Of a stretch of DNA of 9,350 nt, positions 1 through 7,478 are shown in pieces (the first letter of the stretch is position 1; each line of letters opens with the position of its first letter). This DNA comes from Prevotella sp. (lineage in GTDB: Bacteria; Bacteroidota; Bacteroidia; Bacteroidales; Dysgonomonadaceae), in contig JAISKQ010000235.1 of the NCBI GenBank assembly GCA_031260865.1, positions 1-9,350 on the forward strand. Reading direction: 5' to 3'. Made by a program: the position numbers and the translations under genes. The notes beneath the pieces are model-generated. The model was not told the origin of the DNA and ran no database searches. It saw nothing but the letters and a program-made list of their open reading frames with translations.

Positions 1-311
1 GCTGTATGTGTTATTTTCCACCAACCGTCCGAAAGTATTTTGTGCTTCCCGTAAGGATCACCCAATCCTATATTTCCAATAAAGGCGCGGTTTATACCGG
101 CTTTTTTCATCGCCTCCAGATCTTTGATAACTCCTTCTTCAGAAATATTATCTGAGATCCAGTACCAGTAAACTCCAATTTGGGTTTCTTTTGGCGTTTT
201 CCGAAACATATTTCGCATTTCGGCTAAAGAAGTATTCCCAATGTCGCTTCCTTTACAGGCAAAAAATAGAGATAGCCCTGTTACAACGAGTATTTGAAGT
301 GCTTTTTTCAT
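1..311 (-). CDS. GH106-like glycoside hydrolase lipoprotein (probable alpha-L-rhamnosidase), N-terminal part only
   Basis: Partial gene: the ATG is at 309-311 and the frame stays open for 103 codons to the left edge. Residues 1-19 form a lipoprotein signal peptide (MKK, a hydrophobic stretch, then lipobox FFAC with Cys19), so the enzyme should be exported and lipid-anchored. The first part of the mature protein, with YWYW at 48-51, then ISEEGVIKDLEAMKKAGI (about 56-73) and GWW near 96-98, follows the pattern at the start of GH106 enzymes (a Trp-rich strand, then 'I..DLEaMK.AGI.g'). GH106 members hydrolyse terminal alpha-L-rhamnose. The catalytic centre lies outside the window, so activity is inferred. 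It lies 60 bp downstream of the phosphatase-like gene on the same strand and probably shares its transcript; the divergent GH78 gene supports a rhamnose-glycan role. It could belong to another related (beta/alpha)8 hydrolase family. Confidence 0.72.
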   Translation of the reverse strand, partial: MKKALQILVVTGLSLFFACKGSDIGNTSLAEMRNMFRKTPKETQIGVYWYWISDNISEEGVIKDLEAMKKAGINRAFIGNIGLGDPYGKHKILSDGWWKITHT

Positions 312-371
312 AAAAATTGATTTAAGTTGGCGGACAACGTGAGGCGTTATTCCGACACAAAGCGTCAGCCA

Positions 372-1433
372 TCAATACAATAATATCTTTCTCAACTTCC
401 TTTCCTTTTCGGGAGTCAGCTTCAACTCATGCAACATATAATCGTCCAGCGAACCGCTCTTTTCCTTTATACATGATATGCCATATTTTAAATAGGCGAG
501 ATCGGATCGTGACAACATCGTGAAAGCCTCTTGTATCGATTCCGGAAGACTATCCGCGTTCCTTATCAACTTCGACCTGTCTATAGCCTCATCGGAAGCC
601 ATATAATCATCTTCTATCACATCCATAGGGACGCCCAATGCCCTCAAAAGGAAAAATGTAGCCAGCCCGGATTGGTCTTTACCTAAATAACAATGAAAAA
701 TGACAGGGTAATTATTTTCGTCACACAAATAATCAAAGAAAGCCGCGTACCGGTCGGCGAAATTATTTACCATCTCCCTGTATGTGTCCTGGGTGTATAT
801 AATCGCGTCGCCACGTAAAAACCGACCAGCCATTACCTTTTGTGTGATTACGTTATACCCGCTATATGCTATCGGTATCCGTATGTTATTTACCGGAATA
901 TAACGATCGGGGTTTCTTTTTTGCACATCTTCCGATCGCAGGTCTATAATCGTTTTTATTCCTAAATTATTTAATACTAAACTGTCGCGGGAAGTCATCA
1001 GGGCGAAACTTCCTGAACGGAATATCTTACCCCAACGTAACCGTTTGTCGTCGCTTGTGGTATAGCCGCCAATATCCCTGAAGTTCTGGATGCTATCCAT
1101 CTCGAAAAAACGGTTGCTTACAACATCCGAAAGGATGCCTGACACCTTTATACGAAAATATTTACGCTTTTCTACTGCATCCGTTTTATTGTTTAGCATA
1201 GCCATATAATCATTTGAATTAGCTATGATTTGAGGATCGGCAGGAAATACGCTATCATTGTCCGATACGAATATTTCAACAGGAGTATTACCAACATCCG
1301 GATACAATTCCCACTTCAGGACATAATTTCCTTTGAGGTCTTGCTCACACAAAACAATTACGGTTGTCGTTTGGCTTGAACAGCTATATAAAAGAATAAT
1401 GCCAATAAGTGTGCTTAGTAATTTTATGTTCAT
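372..1433 (-). CDS. Tyrosine-phosphatase-like lipoprotein (MptpB/LipA type) with an altered catalytic loop
   Basis: A 353-residue protein with an SPII signal peptide (lipobox LYSC, Cys18), so it is predicted to be membrane-anchored outside the cytoplasm. Residues about 30-110 look like a small beta-sandwich (fibronectin-III-like). The phosphatase domain starts with NFRDIGGY (117-124), then WGKIFRSG (134-141) and IIDLRS (162-167). The P-loop is HCYLGKDQSG (247-256): Cys248 and the Lys252-Asp253 pair of the HCxxGKDR-type family are present, but residue 254 is Gln where the family has the phosphate-binding Arg. The codon is CAA, one transition from CGA. Loss of that Arg normally cripples C-x5-R phosphatases, so this may be a weak enzyme or a phosphate- or ligand-binding pseudoenzyme. 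It is first in a probable operon with the GH106-like gene. The fold call is strong; activity is uncertain. Confidence 0.85.
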   Translation of the reverse strand: MNIKLLSTLIGIILLYSCSSQTTTVIVLCEQDLKGNYVLKWELYPDVGNTPVEIFVSDNDSVFPADPQIIANSNDYMAMLNNKTDAVEKRKYFRIKVSGILSDVVSNRFFEMDSIQNFRDIGGYTTSDDKRLRWGKIFRSGSFALMTSRDSLVLNNLGIKTIIDLRSEDVQKRNPDRYIPVNNIRIPIAYSGYNVITQKVMAGRFLRGDAIIYTQDTYREMVNNFADRYAAFFDYLCDENNYPVIFHCYLGKDQSGLATFFLLRALGVPMDVIEDDYMASDEAIDRSKLIRNADSLPESIQEAFTMLSRSDLAYLKYGISCIKEKSGSLDDYMLHELKLTPEKERKLRKILLY

Positions 1434-1470
1434 GTAAAAAGCTGCTAAGTTAGTATTGTCGGTATCCTAA

Positions 1471-1478
1471 CAAAGTTA
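1471..1478 (-). promoter_or_regulatory. Candidate -7 box for the phosphatase/GH106 operon
   Basis: Read on the minus strand, 1478 to 1471 is TAACTTTG, an exact match to the Bacteroidetes TAnnTTTG element, 37 bp upstream of the phosphatase ATG. No good TTTG -33 box sits at the usual distance, so this is a motif match only. Confidence 0.45.
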
Positions 1479-1607
1479 GCGTTTTTTATGTGAAAATGAG
1501 CAATAAGCGGCTAATAATCTTTATAGCATGTTTCTTGTTTCCTTCGTTTATCCGAAAATATTGTTCGTAATGTTCGGTAAATCAATACAGTTGTAAAGAT
1601 TTTATTT

Positions 1608-1615
1608 TATCTTTG
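1608..1615 (+). promoter_or_regulatory. Alternative -7 box upstream of the GH78 gene
   Basis: TATCTTTG matches TAnnTTTG exactly, but no TTTG was found about 19 bp upstream. It would give a leader of about 65 nt. It is weaker than the candidate nearer the gene at 1630-1660. Confidence 0.3.
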
Positions 1616-1629
1616 AAAACTTGTCTGAT

Positions 1630-1660
1630 TTTGATATACTCGTTTTATAACAAACCTTTG
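1630..1660 (+). promoter_or_regulatory. Candidate promoter of the GH78 rhamnosidase
   Basis: TTTG at 1630-1633, a 19-bp spacer, then AACCTTTG at 1653-1660. This is the Bacteroidetes TTTG-N19-TAnnTTTG layout with one mismatch, at the first base of the -7 box. The predicted transcription start near 1667 leaves a leader of about 20 nt before the ATG at 1688. Confidence 0.55.
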
Positions 1661-1687
1661 TATCTATAACCCTAATTTAACTTGACA

Positions 1688-4321
1688 ATGAAATCACTCT
1701 TTCCCTTTTTATGCTTCGCGTTCGCTGTCATTACATTAACGGCACAACCTATTCATTTGCAATGTGAACATCTTACCAATCCTTTAGGCATCGATATAGA
1801 CTCCCCTCGATTGACATGGATGCTGAATGACGACCGACAAGGCGCTAAGCAAACCGCCTTTCAAGTAATTGTAGGGACAGACTCCGCAAATGTGGCAAAC
1901 GGACAAGGGGATATGTGGGACGCCGGCACATTCGATTCCGACCGTATTCTGATTGCTTATGCCGGCAAGAAGCTAAATCCGTTCACCCGTTATTACTGGA
2001 AAGTAAACAGCCGGGATAAAGAGAATAAACAAAGTTCTTCAATCGTTAATTTCTTTGAAACCGGAATGATGGGGATGAACAACTGGCAAGGGGCATGGAT
2101 TGACGATGGGAGAGACATAAGATACAAGCCCGCGCCCTATTTTCGTAAAGAATTTTCTGTCAAGAAAGAAGTAAAATCGGCGCGCGCGTACATTGCTGTG
2201 GGAGGACTTTACGAACTTTATATCAATGGGGCGAAAATAGGCGATCATCGCCTCGACCCGATGTACACCCGCTTTGACAGGAGAACGCTTTATGTGACGT
2301 ATGATGTAACCGACCAAGTGGAAAAAGGGGATAACGCAATCGGAGTAATATTAGGCAATGGCTGGTATAATCACCAGTCAACGGCGGTATGGGATTTTGA
2401 CCGCGCTCCTTGGCGCAATCGTCCTGCTTTTTGTATGGATCTGCGAATCACATACACAGACGGAACGACCGAAACTATCGGCACAGGCACAGATTGGAAA
2501 ACATCATCCGGTCCCATTATATTCAACAGCATCTACACAGCCGAACATTATGACGCCCGCCTTGAACAGAAGGGCTGGAATACGCCTGCCTTTGACGATT
2601 CGCGCTGGCTCGGAGCAAGATATAGGGCTGTACCTTCTCAGAATGTGTTCAGCCAACAAATGCAACCCATACGTAATGTGGAAGCCTTTCCGGCGAAAAC
2701 AATCACTAAAATAAGCGATAGTATCTACATCTTCGATTTCGGGCAGAATATGTCGGGCGTGACCGGCATTCGGGTTTCAGGAGAAGAAGGCGCTGTCTTA
2801 AAGCTTAAGCATGCCGAACGCCTCGACGGTAACGGACGCCTCGATGTATCGAATATTGATGTGTATCATCGCCCTGTGGACAATACCGATCCCTTCCAAA
2901 CGGATATAGTCACTTTAAGCGGTAAGGGTGAAGACGAATTTATGCCTAAGTTCAATTACAAAGGCTTTCGTTATGTGGAAGTGGTAAGCAGTAAACCTGT
3001 CCACCTGGATATAAATAGTATTACCGCTTATTTTATGCATAGCGATGTGCCGCCTTTAGGGAAGATTCACACGTCAAGCGACTTAGTCAATAAATTGTGG
3101 AAAGCGACAAACGCTGCTTATCTTTCAAACCTGATGGGACTCCCTACCGATTGCCCGCAACGCGAGAAAAACGGATGGACAGGCGACGGACATTTTGCCA
3201 TAGAAACAGCCCTGTATAATTTCGACGGGATTACCGTTTACGAAAAGTGGCTCGCCGACCACAGGGACGAGCAGCAGCCAAACGGCGTCTTACCCGATAT
3301 TATTCCAACCGGAGGATGGGGTTACGGCACGGATAACGGATTGGATTGGACAAGCACGATAGCCATTATCCCGTGGAACATCTATTTGTTCTATGGCGAC
3401 AGTAAGTTATTGGCTGATTGCTACGAAAATATAAAAAGATATGTGAACTATGTGGATCGTAACAGTCCCGATGGCTTATCATCGTGGGGACGAGGCGATT
3501 GGGTTCCGGTTAAATCACAATCTAATAAGGAATTGACCTCATCTATCTATTTTTATGTCGATACTAAAATTCTGGCGGAAGCAGCGAACTTATTTGATAA
3601 TCAAGAGGATTATACCTATTATTCCGCTCTGGCTGAAAAAATAAAGAATGCCGTCAACACCAAATTCCTGAACCGTGAAACGGGTATCTATGCCAATGGT
3701 AGCCAAACGGAGCTAAGTGTTCCTTTGCAATGGAAGGTTGTCCCTGAAGATCTTATACCCAAGGTCGCCCAAAATTTAGCCGACAAGGTAAAAGAAGCCG
3801 GGTTTCATCTTGATGTGGGTGTGCTGGGCGCTAAGGCTATCCTGAACGCGTTGAGCGAAAACGGTTATGCCGAAACCGCTTACAAAGTGGCAGCGCAGGA
3901 TACCTATCCTTCATGGGGGTGGTGGATAGTCAATGGAGCCACAACGCTACTGGAGAACTGGGATCTACAAGCTCCACGCGACATTTCGGACAACCACATG
4001 ATGTTTGGTGAGATTGGCGGCTGGTTTTACAAAGGGTTGGGCGGAATCTTCCCTGATGCTTCCCAACCGGGATTCAAGCACATTATACTTCGACCTAATT
4101 TCGTAGAAGGATTGAACGAGTTCGAGGCGCAATTCCAATCCCCTTATGGACAAATCATTTCTAAGTGGGAACACAAGAAAGAGGATGTAATATACAACAT
4201 AACCATTCCGGCAAATAGTACAGCCACGCTTTATTTACCCGATAATATCAAAGGAGATAAAGTACTGGAACTGAAAGCAGGAAAGCATACTTTGATGCTG
4301 AAAAAGGAAAATTACCAGTGA
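1688..4321 (+). CDS. Secreted GH78 alpha-L-rhamnosidase
   Basis: An 877-residue inverting glycosidase that releases terminal alpha-L-rhamnose, probably in the periplasm. The ATG at 1688 is chosen over an in-frame TTG at 1682 because it starts a clean signal peptide: MKS, a hydrophobic core, and likely SPI cleavage after LTA (about residue 19). The order is: N-terminal beta-sandwich (about 25-125, with LTNPLGID and SPRLTW); lectin-like domain (about 150-320, LYELYINGAKIGDHRLDP); a second beta domain with FDFGQNMSGV (349-358) and FNYKGFRYVEV; an (alpha/alpha)6 catalytic barrel (about 460-790); and a C-terminal beta domain. The motif DCPQREKNGWTGD (488-500) has D488, E493 and D500 in the spacing of the rhamnose-contacting D567/E572/D579 of Bacillus GL1 RhaB. 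E756 in GATTLLENW fits the catalytic base position. DNHMMFGEIGGWFY follows at about 768-781. Length is normal for the family and all key residues are present. It diverges from the phosphatase/GH106 operon. Confidence 0.96.
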   Translation: MKSLFPFLCFAFAVITLTAQPIHLQCEHLTNPLGIDIDSPRLTWMLNDDRQGAKQTAFQVIVGTDSANVANGQGDMWDAGTFDSDRILIAYAGKKLNPFTRYYWKVNSRDKENKQSSSIVNFFETGMMGMNNWQGAWIDDGRDIRYKPAPYFRKEFSVKKEVKSARAYIAVGGLYELYINGAKIGDHRLDPMYTRFDRRTLYVTYDVTDQVEKGDNAIGVILGNGWYNHQSTAVWDFDRAPWRNRPAFCMDLRITYTDGTTETIGTGTDWKTSSGPIIFNSIYTAEHYDARLEQKGWNTPAFDDSRWLGARYRAVPSQNVFSQQMQPIRNVEAFPAKTITKISDSIYIFDFGQNMSGVTGIRVSGEEGAVLKLKHAERLDGNGRLDVSNIDVYHRPVDNTDPFQTDIVTLSGKGEDEFMPKFNYKGFRYVEVVSSKPVHLDINSITAYFMHSDVPPLGKIHTSSDLVNKLWKATNAAYLSNLMGLPTDCPQREKNGWTGDGHFAIETALYNFDGITVYEKWLADHRDEQQPNGVLPDIIPTGGWGYGTDNGLDWTSTIAIIPWNIYLFYGDSKLLADCYENIKRYVNYVDRNSPDGLSSWGRGDWVPVKSQSNKELTSSIYFYVDTKILAEAANLFDNQEDYTYYSALAEKIKNAVNTKFLNRETGIYANGSQTELSVPLQWKVVPEDLIPKVAQNLADKVKEAGFHLDVGVLGAKAILNALSENGYAETAYKVAAQDTYPSWGWWIVNGATTLLENWDLQAPRDISDNHMMFGEIGGWFYKGLGGIFPDASQPGFKHIILRPNFVEGLNEFEAQFQSPYGQIISKWEHKKEDVIYNITIPANSTATLYLPDNIKGDKVLELKAGKHTLMLKKENYQ

Positions 4322-4410
4322 ATTACTTATCCGTCAAATATTTAGCTGAAAGCTATCCGTTTCGTAAAGGCTAAAGGCTATAAACTAACAGCTAATTGTA
4401 CTGTTAAAAG

Positions 4411-4465
4411 GTGACAAAAGTAACAGTTTTCAGAAGTCCTGTCTTTCAGACAGCGTTGGTTCTTT
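4411..4465. repeat. 55-bp direct repeat, copy A
   Basis: Matches 4771-4825 at 51 of 55 positions in the same orientation, exactly 360 bp apart. It begins GTGACAAAAGTAAC and contains a perfect hairpin at 4439-4453 (CTGTCT, loop TTC, AGACAG). Confidence 0.9.
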
Positions 4466-4507
4466 TTGGTCGGCTATTTTTCCTGCGCACAATCACAGAT
4501 TGCTTGC

Positions 4508-4537
4508 CTTCCTTTTGCCCTAAGCCGCAAAAGGAAG
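4508..4537. repeat. Perfect 11-bp inverted repeat (hairpin)
   Basis: CTTCCTTTTGC (4508-4518) and GCAAAAGGAAG (4527-4537) are exact reverse complements around an 8-nt loop. There is no T-run directly after either arm that would make it a simple terminator. Confidence 0.85.
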
Positions 4538-4584
4538 CAAAAACGCTTTAACGCCCACTTCATAGGCCGACCCGCTACGGGCTT

Positions 4585-4670
4585 AAAGGCTAAACGAAAA
4601 AACTCGCTCCAAATGTTGTTATATCCGAATCGGCGGATAAGCTCAAACACGTTTTCGTTTTACGCCTTTT
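4585..4670. repeat. Long imperfect inverted repeat (large stem-loop)
   Basis: The left arm 4585-4600 pairs with the right arm 4652-4669: 9 bp perfect (AAACGAAAA with TTTTCGTTT), then 7 more bp with single bulges at 4661 and 4663. The roughly 50-nt loop contains a smaller hairpin, ATCCG/CGGAT (4623-4627 with 4634-4638). Confidence 0.75.
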
Positions 4671-4770
4671 TCGCCCTGCGGGTGCCCTGTCCATGAAGTA
4701 AACGGCGTTGGCTGACGCACTACAAGACCTCGGCGGGGCATTATTTAAACAGGCTCTTAAAACTTAGAAA

Positions 4771-4825
4771 GTGACAAAAGTAACACTTTTCAGAAGTACT
4801 GTCTTTCAGACAACGTTGATTCTTT
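4771..4825. repeat. 55-bp direct repeat, copy B
   Basis: Second copy of the 4411-4465 repeat, with four mismatches. Two of them (at 4813 and 4819, both G to A relative to copy A) lie in the right end; the first shortens the internal hairpin to TGTCT/AGACA. It contains the core CACTTTTCAG (4784-4793), which recurs at 7391 and 7466 beyond the DUF262 gene. Confidence 0.9.
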
Positions 4826-4834
4826 ATTTCATTC

Positions 4835-4916
4835 ACCGTAAGCCGCGCTTTGCTTGCATACGGTTATGAAGATGTTGCCCTTCGGACAAGAACAAGAAGA
4901 TTCCTTGCTCTTCATA
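4835..4916. repeat. Tandem hairpins downstream of the DUF262 gene
   Basis: Hairpin 1 is ACCGTA (4835-4840) with TACGGT (4859-4864), perfect. Hairpin 2 is TATGAAGA (4865-4872) with TCTTCATA (4909-4916), perfect. A competing stem, AAGAACAAG (4888-4896) with CTTGCTCTT (4904-4912), has one mismatch. They could shape the 3' end of the leftward DUF262 transcript or be part of the repeat element. Confidence 0.6.
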
Positions 4917-4949
4917 CTGCTCCTATAAGGATAATTTTTTTATTTTGAT

Positions 4950-4967
4950 GAACATTTTTTTCTGTTC
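4950..4967 (-). terminator. Weak candidate terminator of the DUF262 gene
   Basis: The stem GAACA/TGTTC (4950-4954 with 4963-4967) lies 28 bp past the stop codon in the direction of transcription and is followed on the minus strand by A/T-rich sequence without a clean T-run. The 5-bp AT-rich stem makes this a low-confidence call. Confidence 0.25.
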
Positions 4968-4994
4968 TTATGCGATTACATCCGCGGTCTTGCT

Positions 4995-7280
4995 CTATTT
5001 ACACGTGACACAATCGCAAGGGGACACAAATTCGAAACTGTCCATCATGACAATGGCTCTGTTTTGCTTCAAAACTATCTCTACACAATCATCTGATATT
5101 CCAAACTGATCCATAATATTTGCAATTCTACTTATAAACGTTTTTGCGGAAGCATTAATGTGAATAAACTCTAATTCGTCTTCTAAAACAGTAGTCTTGC
5201 TGTCCCACACACTACCTTCAAAAGTTTTGTAGCGTTTACCTTTATCAATATGTTCATCAATTAAGGAATTGAGATCTTTCCACTTGATAATAATCTGTTC
5301 ATTGCCAAATAATTTCTCTTGATTTAAGAGAATAGAATCATAATCGTAATCAGCACTTTTCTTTATCCATTTAAGAAATTCAATAAAAACATCTTGCCAA
5401 GTTTTCACTTCGACTTCTTTTGAATTAATTATAAGTTTTGAAGGTCTGTTCCCTTCTGCAATTTCACCAGCTTCATCATCAAGCGGTGAAAAATTAACTT
5501 TTTCTACGCTTCGTGTATTCCAATTATTAGCAGTCTTATAATTATCAGACAAGGGGAAAGTGTCTAAAAACCAAGAAATCATATTTTTTTGATGATCTTT
5601 AATATCTGTTTCATTCCAAGAAGTACGACTTGTAACATCTAACCTAAAATTAAGAGAGGATTTGTTTAGTTTGTCTTTTTTATCGGCAAATGGTTTATTC
5701 CCAATTTCCACATTAAACTCGGTAAGAATTAAATTTCCAATATTATGAAGGTATTGTTTGTGTATATTCTCGCTATATTCGCCTAATTCATTTTTCCAAA
5801 AATTAGAAAGCGTTTGTGGCATAATATGTTCTATACTGATTTTTGAGTTTCGAAAATCAACAGCCACTTTGGTGTTATTTTCTTCAATTTTTCCTAAAAT
5901 AAATTTTGAATATTTTTTTACACCTTCGTAGAAATTAATCGTTCTCAGTTGTTCAGACACCTCATTGTCATTAGGAGTTCTCATTTTATAAAACATATTT
6001 GACAACAATTCTATCATTGAAACCGTTGAATTAGATAAATCGCATATCTTATCTATCAATAAAATAATGCTTTTGTTTTCTCCTTGTGCTAAACCAAGAA
6101 TACGCCTGCGAATGAGATATGTGCGAATCACTTTCAAAATTTCAATCAATTTGTCATCGCTTAATTTAACCCCATTAACTCCTTGCTGATTATATTCAAG
6201 CAACCCCAACACAAAAGGCTTAAAAGCTTCTGCTTTAATATCATGAAAAATATTTCGTAACAATTCTTTCATTTCTTTGTCTATTGTGGCATCAGAAGAA
6301 ATCGTATCATTAACAATCTCAGAAATAATCCACTTATACCATGGAACAAAACGAATTATATCATTAATAAAATCTTCATGTGTAGTAAAATTGTCGTTTA
6401 CATATTCTTTGAATATCTGATAAACTTCCTTGGTGTTGCTATCAACCTTTTCGTCGCTAACTACTTTTATCGAACTTGTGGTTTTGTACTGCAAATAATC
6501 ACGGTAAAATTTTGACGTATCATCGTTAAGTTGCGCCTCGATTTTTGGTTGCCACTTTGTTTCATACAAAACGGATTGTTTTTTGCTGTCGAGCGATAAT
6601 AGAATAAAGTTTCTAACTAAATCAGCCAATGTTAAAGCCTTTCCGAGCGAGTTAAGCGTTTCAAAAATGATTTGCGGATCTTCCCCTTTATGCGGTCTTT
6701 CATCCAAGAAAATTACAGCAACATTCATTCTTTTGATTGCCAAAATGTAATGCTCAAAAATAATGTCAGAATTATTTTTTTTTGTATCGTTAATCAACTT
6801 TGTAAAAATCTGATAAGCAGTTTTAATAATTCCTGCGCTTGGCTCTTGCCCATTTACTAATGCTTTATAAGCCTCCCAGTCTTTTGTAACTTGCTTGAGT
6901 TTTATTTTATCCTCAAAATCGGAAGTATTGTTTTTCAAGTAAAGGTCTGTAATCTGTTGTTTACGAGTTTTATTATCTTCCATATCACGTAAAGCGATTA
7001 AAAACAACAAAGTTGAAGTAAGTCGTTGTTGACCATCTACAACCACAGATTTGCTTGCAAATCCTTGTTCTTCTGCTTTAATAACTATCGTACCAAAAAA
7101 ATGTTCTAATTTATCGTGTTCTTTTGAGTTTAATTCAGATTTTATGATACGAATAACATCGCTAAAATATCGTTCTATTTCAGGTTTTCCCCAAGCATAC
7201 GCCCTCTGAAAAGGTGGTATGAAAAACGAAGTTGCATTTTTTGTTAGGACATCGTTTATTGAATGATTTTCTGTTTTCAT
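4995..7280 (-). CDS. Stand-alone DUF262/DUF1524 (GmrSD-like) protein, probable defence nuclease
   Basis: A 761-residue cytoplasmic protein. The N-terminal DUF262 (ParB/Srx-like NTP-binding) domain shows IPPFQRAYAW (21-30), VVDGQQRLTS (80-89) and FETLNSLGKALTLADLVRNF (206-225). A helical middle leads to DUF1524, an HNH-type nuclease domain with IEHIMPQ (483-489; His485, Pro488), HNIGNLILT (512-520) and N523, and with downstream Lys/Asp residues present. This pairing is the architecture of GmrSD, BrxU and SspE, which cut modified or otherwise recognised phage DNA. Residues about 612-740 form an extra module (KTWQDVFIEFLKWI, HINASAKTF) like an uncharacterised tail seen on other DUF262 proteins. 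The protein ends in a Cys cluster (C755, C757, C760). No methylase, Dnd/Ssp or BREX partner is visible in the window. Base composition is clearly AT-richer than GH78 or ftsK, and repeats flank it, suggesting transfer. The target modification is unknown. Confidence 0.92.
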   Translation of the reverse strand: MKTENHSINDVLTKNATSFFIPPFQRAYAWGKPEIERYFSDVIRIIKSELNSKEHDKLEHFFGTIVIKAEEQGFASKSVVVDGQQRLTSTLLFLIALRDMEDNKTRKQQITDLYLKNNTSDFEDKIKLKQVTKDWEAYKALVNGQEPSAGIIKTAYQIFTKLINDTKKNNSDIIFEHYILAIKRMNVAVIFLDERPHKGEDPQIIFETLNSLGKALTLADLVRNFILLSLDSKKQSVLYETKWQPKIEAQLNDDTSKFYRDYLQYKTTSSIKVVSDEKVDSNTKEVYQIFKEYVNDNFTTHEDFINDIIRFVPWYKWIISEIVNDTISSDATIDKEMKELLRNIFHDIKAEAFKPFVLGLLEYNQQGVNGVKLSDDKLIEILKVIRTYLIRRRILGLAQGENKSIILLIDKICDLSNSTVSMIELLSNMFYKMRTPNDNEVSEQLRTINFYEGVKKYSKFILGKIEENNTKVAVDFRNSKISIEHIMPQTLSNFWKNELGEYSENIHKQYLHNIGNLILTEFNVEIGNKPFADKKDKLNKSSLNFRLDVTSRTSWNETDIKDHQKNMISWFLDTFPLSDNYKTANNWNTRSVEKVNFSPLDDEAGEIAEGNRPSKLIINSKEVEVKTWQDVFIEFLKWIKKSADYDYDSILLNQEKLFGNEQIIIKWKDLNSLIDEHIDKGKRYKTFEGSVWDSKTTVLEDELEFIHINASAKTFISRIANIMDQFGISDDCVEIVLKQNRAIVMMDSFEFVSPCDCVTCK

Positions 7281-7382
7281 GTTAATATTTTCGTTTTTTG
7301 TTTATCCTTTCTTATTTTACCCGCTACTTTCTATATATTTTCTCTCTGTTCCTACTCAATTACATCGCATGGCATAAAGGGT

Positions 7383-7390
7383 TACCTTTG
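7383..7390 (+). promoter_or_regulatory. Orphan rightward -7 box
   Basis: TACCTTTG, followed by CA, matches TAnnTTTG exactly on the plus strand, but no plus-strand gene follows before 8546. No clear TTTG sits upstream. It may be a relic promoter, start a small RNA, or be chance. Confidence 0.3.
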
Positions 7391-7403
7391 CACTTTTCAG
7401 TCA
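7391..7403. repeat. 13-bp direct repeat, copy 1 (CACTTTTCAGTCA)
   Basis: Identical to 7466-7478, 75 bp away. Its first 10 bases also equal 4784-4793 in the 55-bp repeat on the far side of the DUF262 gene. Confidence 0.7.
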
Positions 7404-7452
7404 GCAGTAGTAAGTAGTGTACTATAGTTTTAGTTTACTAGAATTACAAAAA

Positions 7453-7478
7453 GTAACAAACGTGACACTTTTCAGTCA
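7453..7478. repeat. Diverged relative of the 55-bp repeat start plus 13-bp repeat copy 2
   Basis: 7453-7475 matches 4771-4793 at 20 of 23 positions in the same orientation. 7466-7478 is an exact copy of 7391-7403. Together with copies A and B this places related repeat ends on both sides of the DUF262 gene. Confidence 0.7.

Larger units (their letters stand above)
4322..4994. other. 673-bp non-coding, hairpin-rich repeat region between GH78 and the DUF262 gene
   Basis: No convincing gene. In order: a low-complexity stretch of short AGCTA/GGCTA words (4343-4402); repeat copy A (4411-4465); a GC-richer block with strong inverted repeats (4508-4537, 4585-4670); repeat copy B (4771-4825); two more hairpin systems (4835-4916); and an AT-rich tail before the DUF262 stop. 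A 76-codon open frame at 4466-4696 runs straight through both large inverted repeats and is probably spurious. The composition differs from both flanking genes. The region resembles a non-autonomous repeated element, but family membership could not be tested here. Confidence 0.6.

Noticed and set aside
2039..2317. 92-codon minus-strand frame inside the GH78 gene
   Set aside because: Antisense to conserved GH78 sequence, with no family resemblance.
2358..2714. 118-codon plus-strand frame inside the GH78 gene
   Set aside because: Out-of-frame shadow of an intact, fully conserved GH78 coding region.
4343..4355. TAGCT-GAA-AGCTA hairpin after the GH78 stop as a terminator
   Set aside because: The stem is short and AT-rich with no following T-run, and similar AGCTA words recur nearby as low-complexity sequence.
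4466..4696. 76-codon plus-strand open frame in the intergenic repeat region
   Set aside because: It runs through both large inverted repeats, has a low-complexity basic product (many KRK/AKR runs) and no recognisable domain. Better explained as a chance frame in a repeat element.
6672..6860. 62-codon plus-strand frame within the DUF262 gene
   Set aside because: Antisense to conserved DUF262 sequence, without a promoter or domain.
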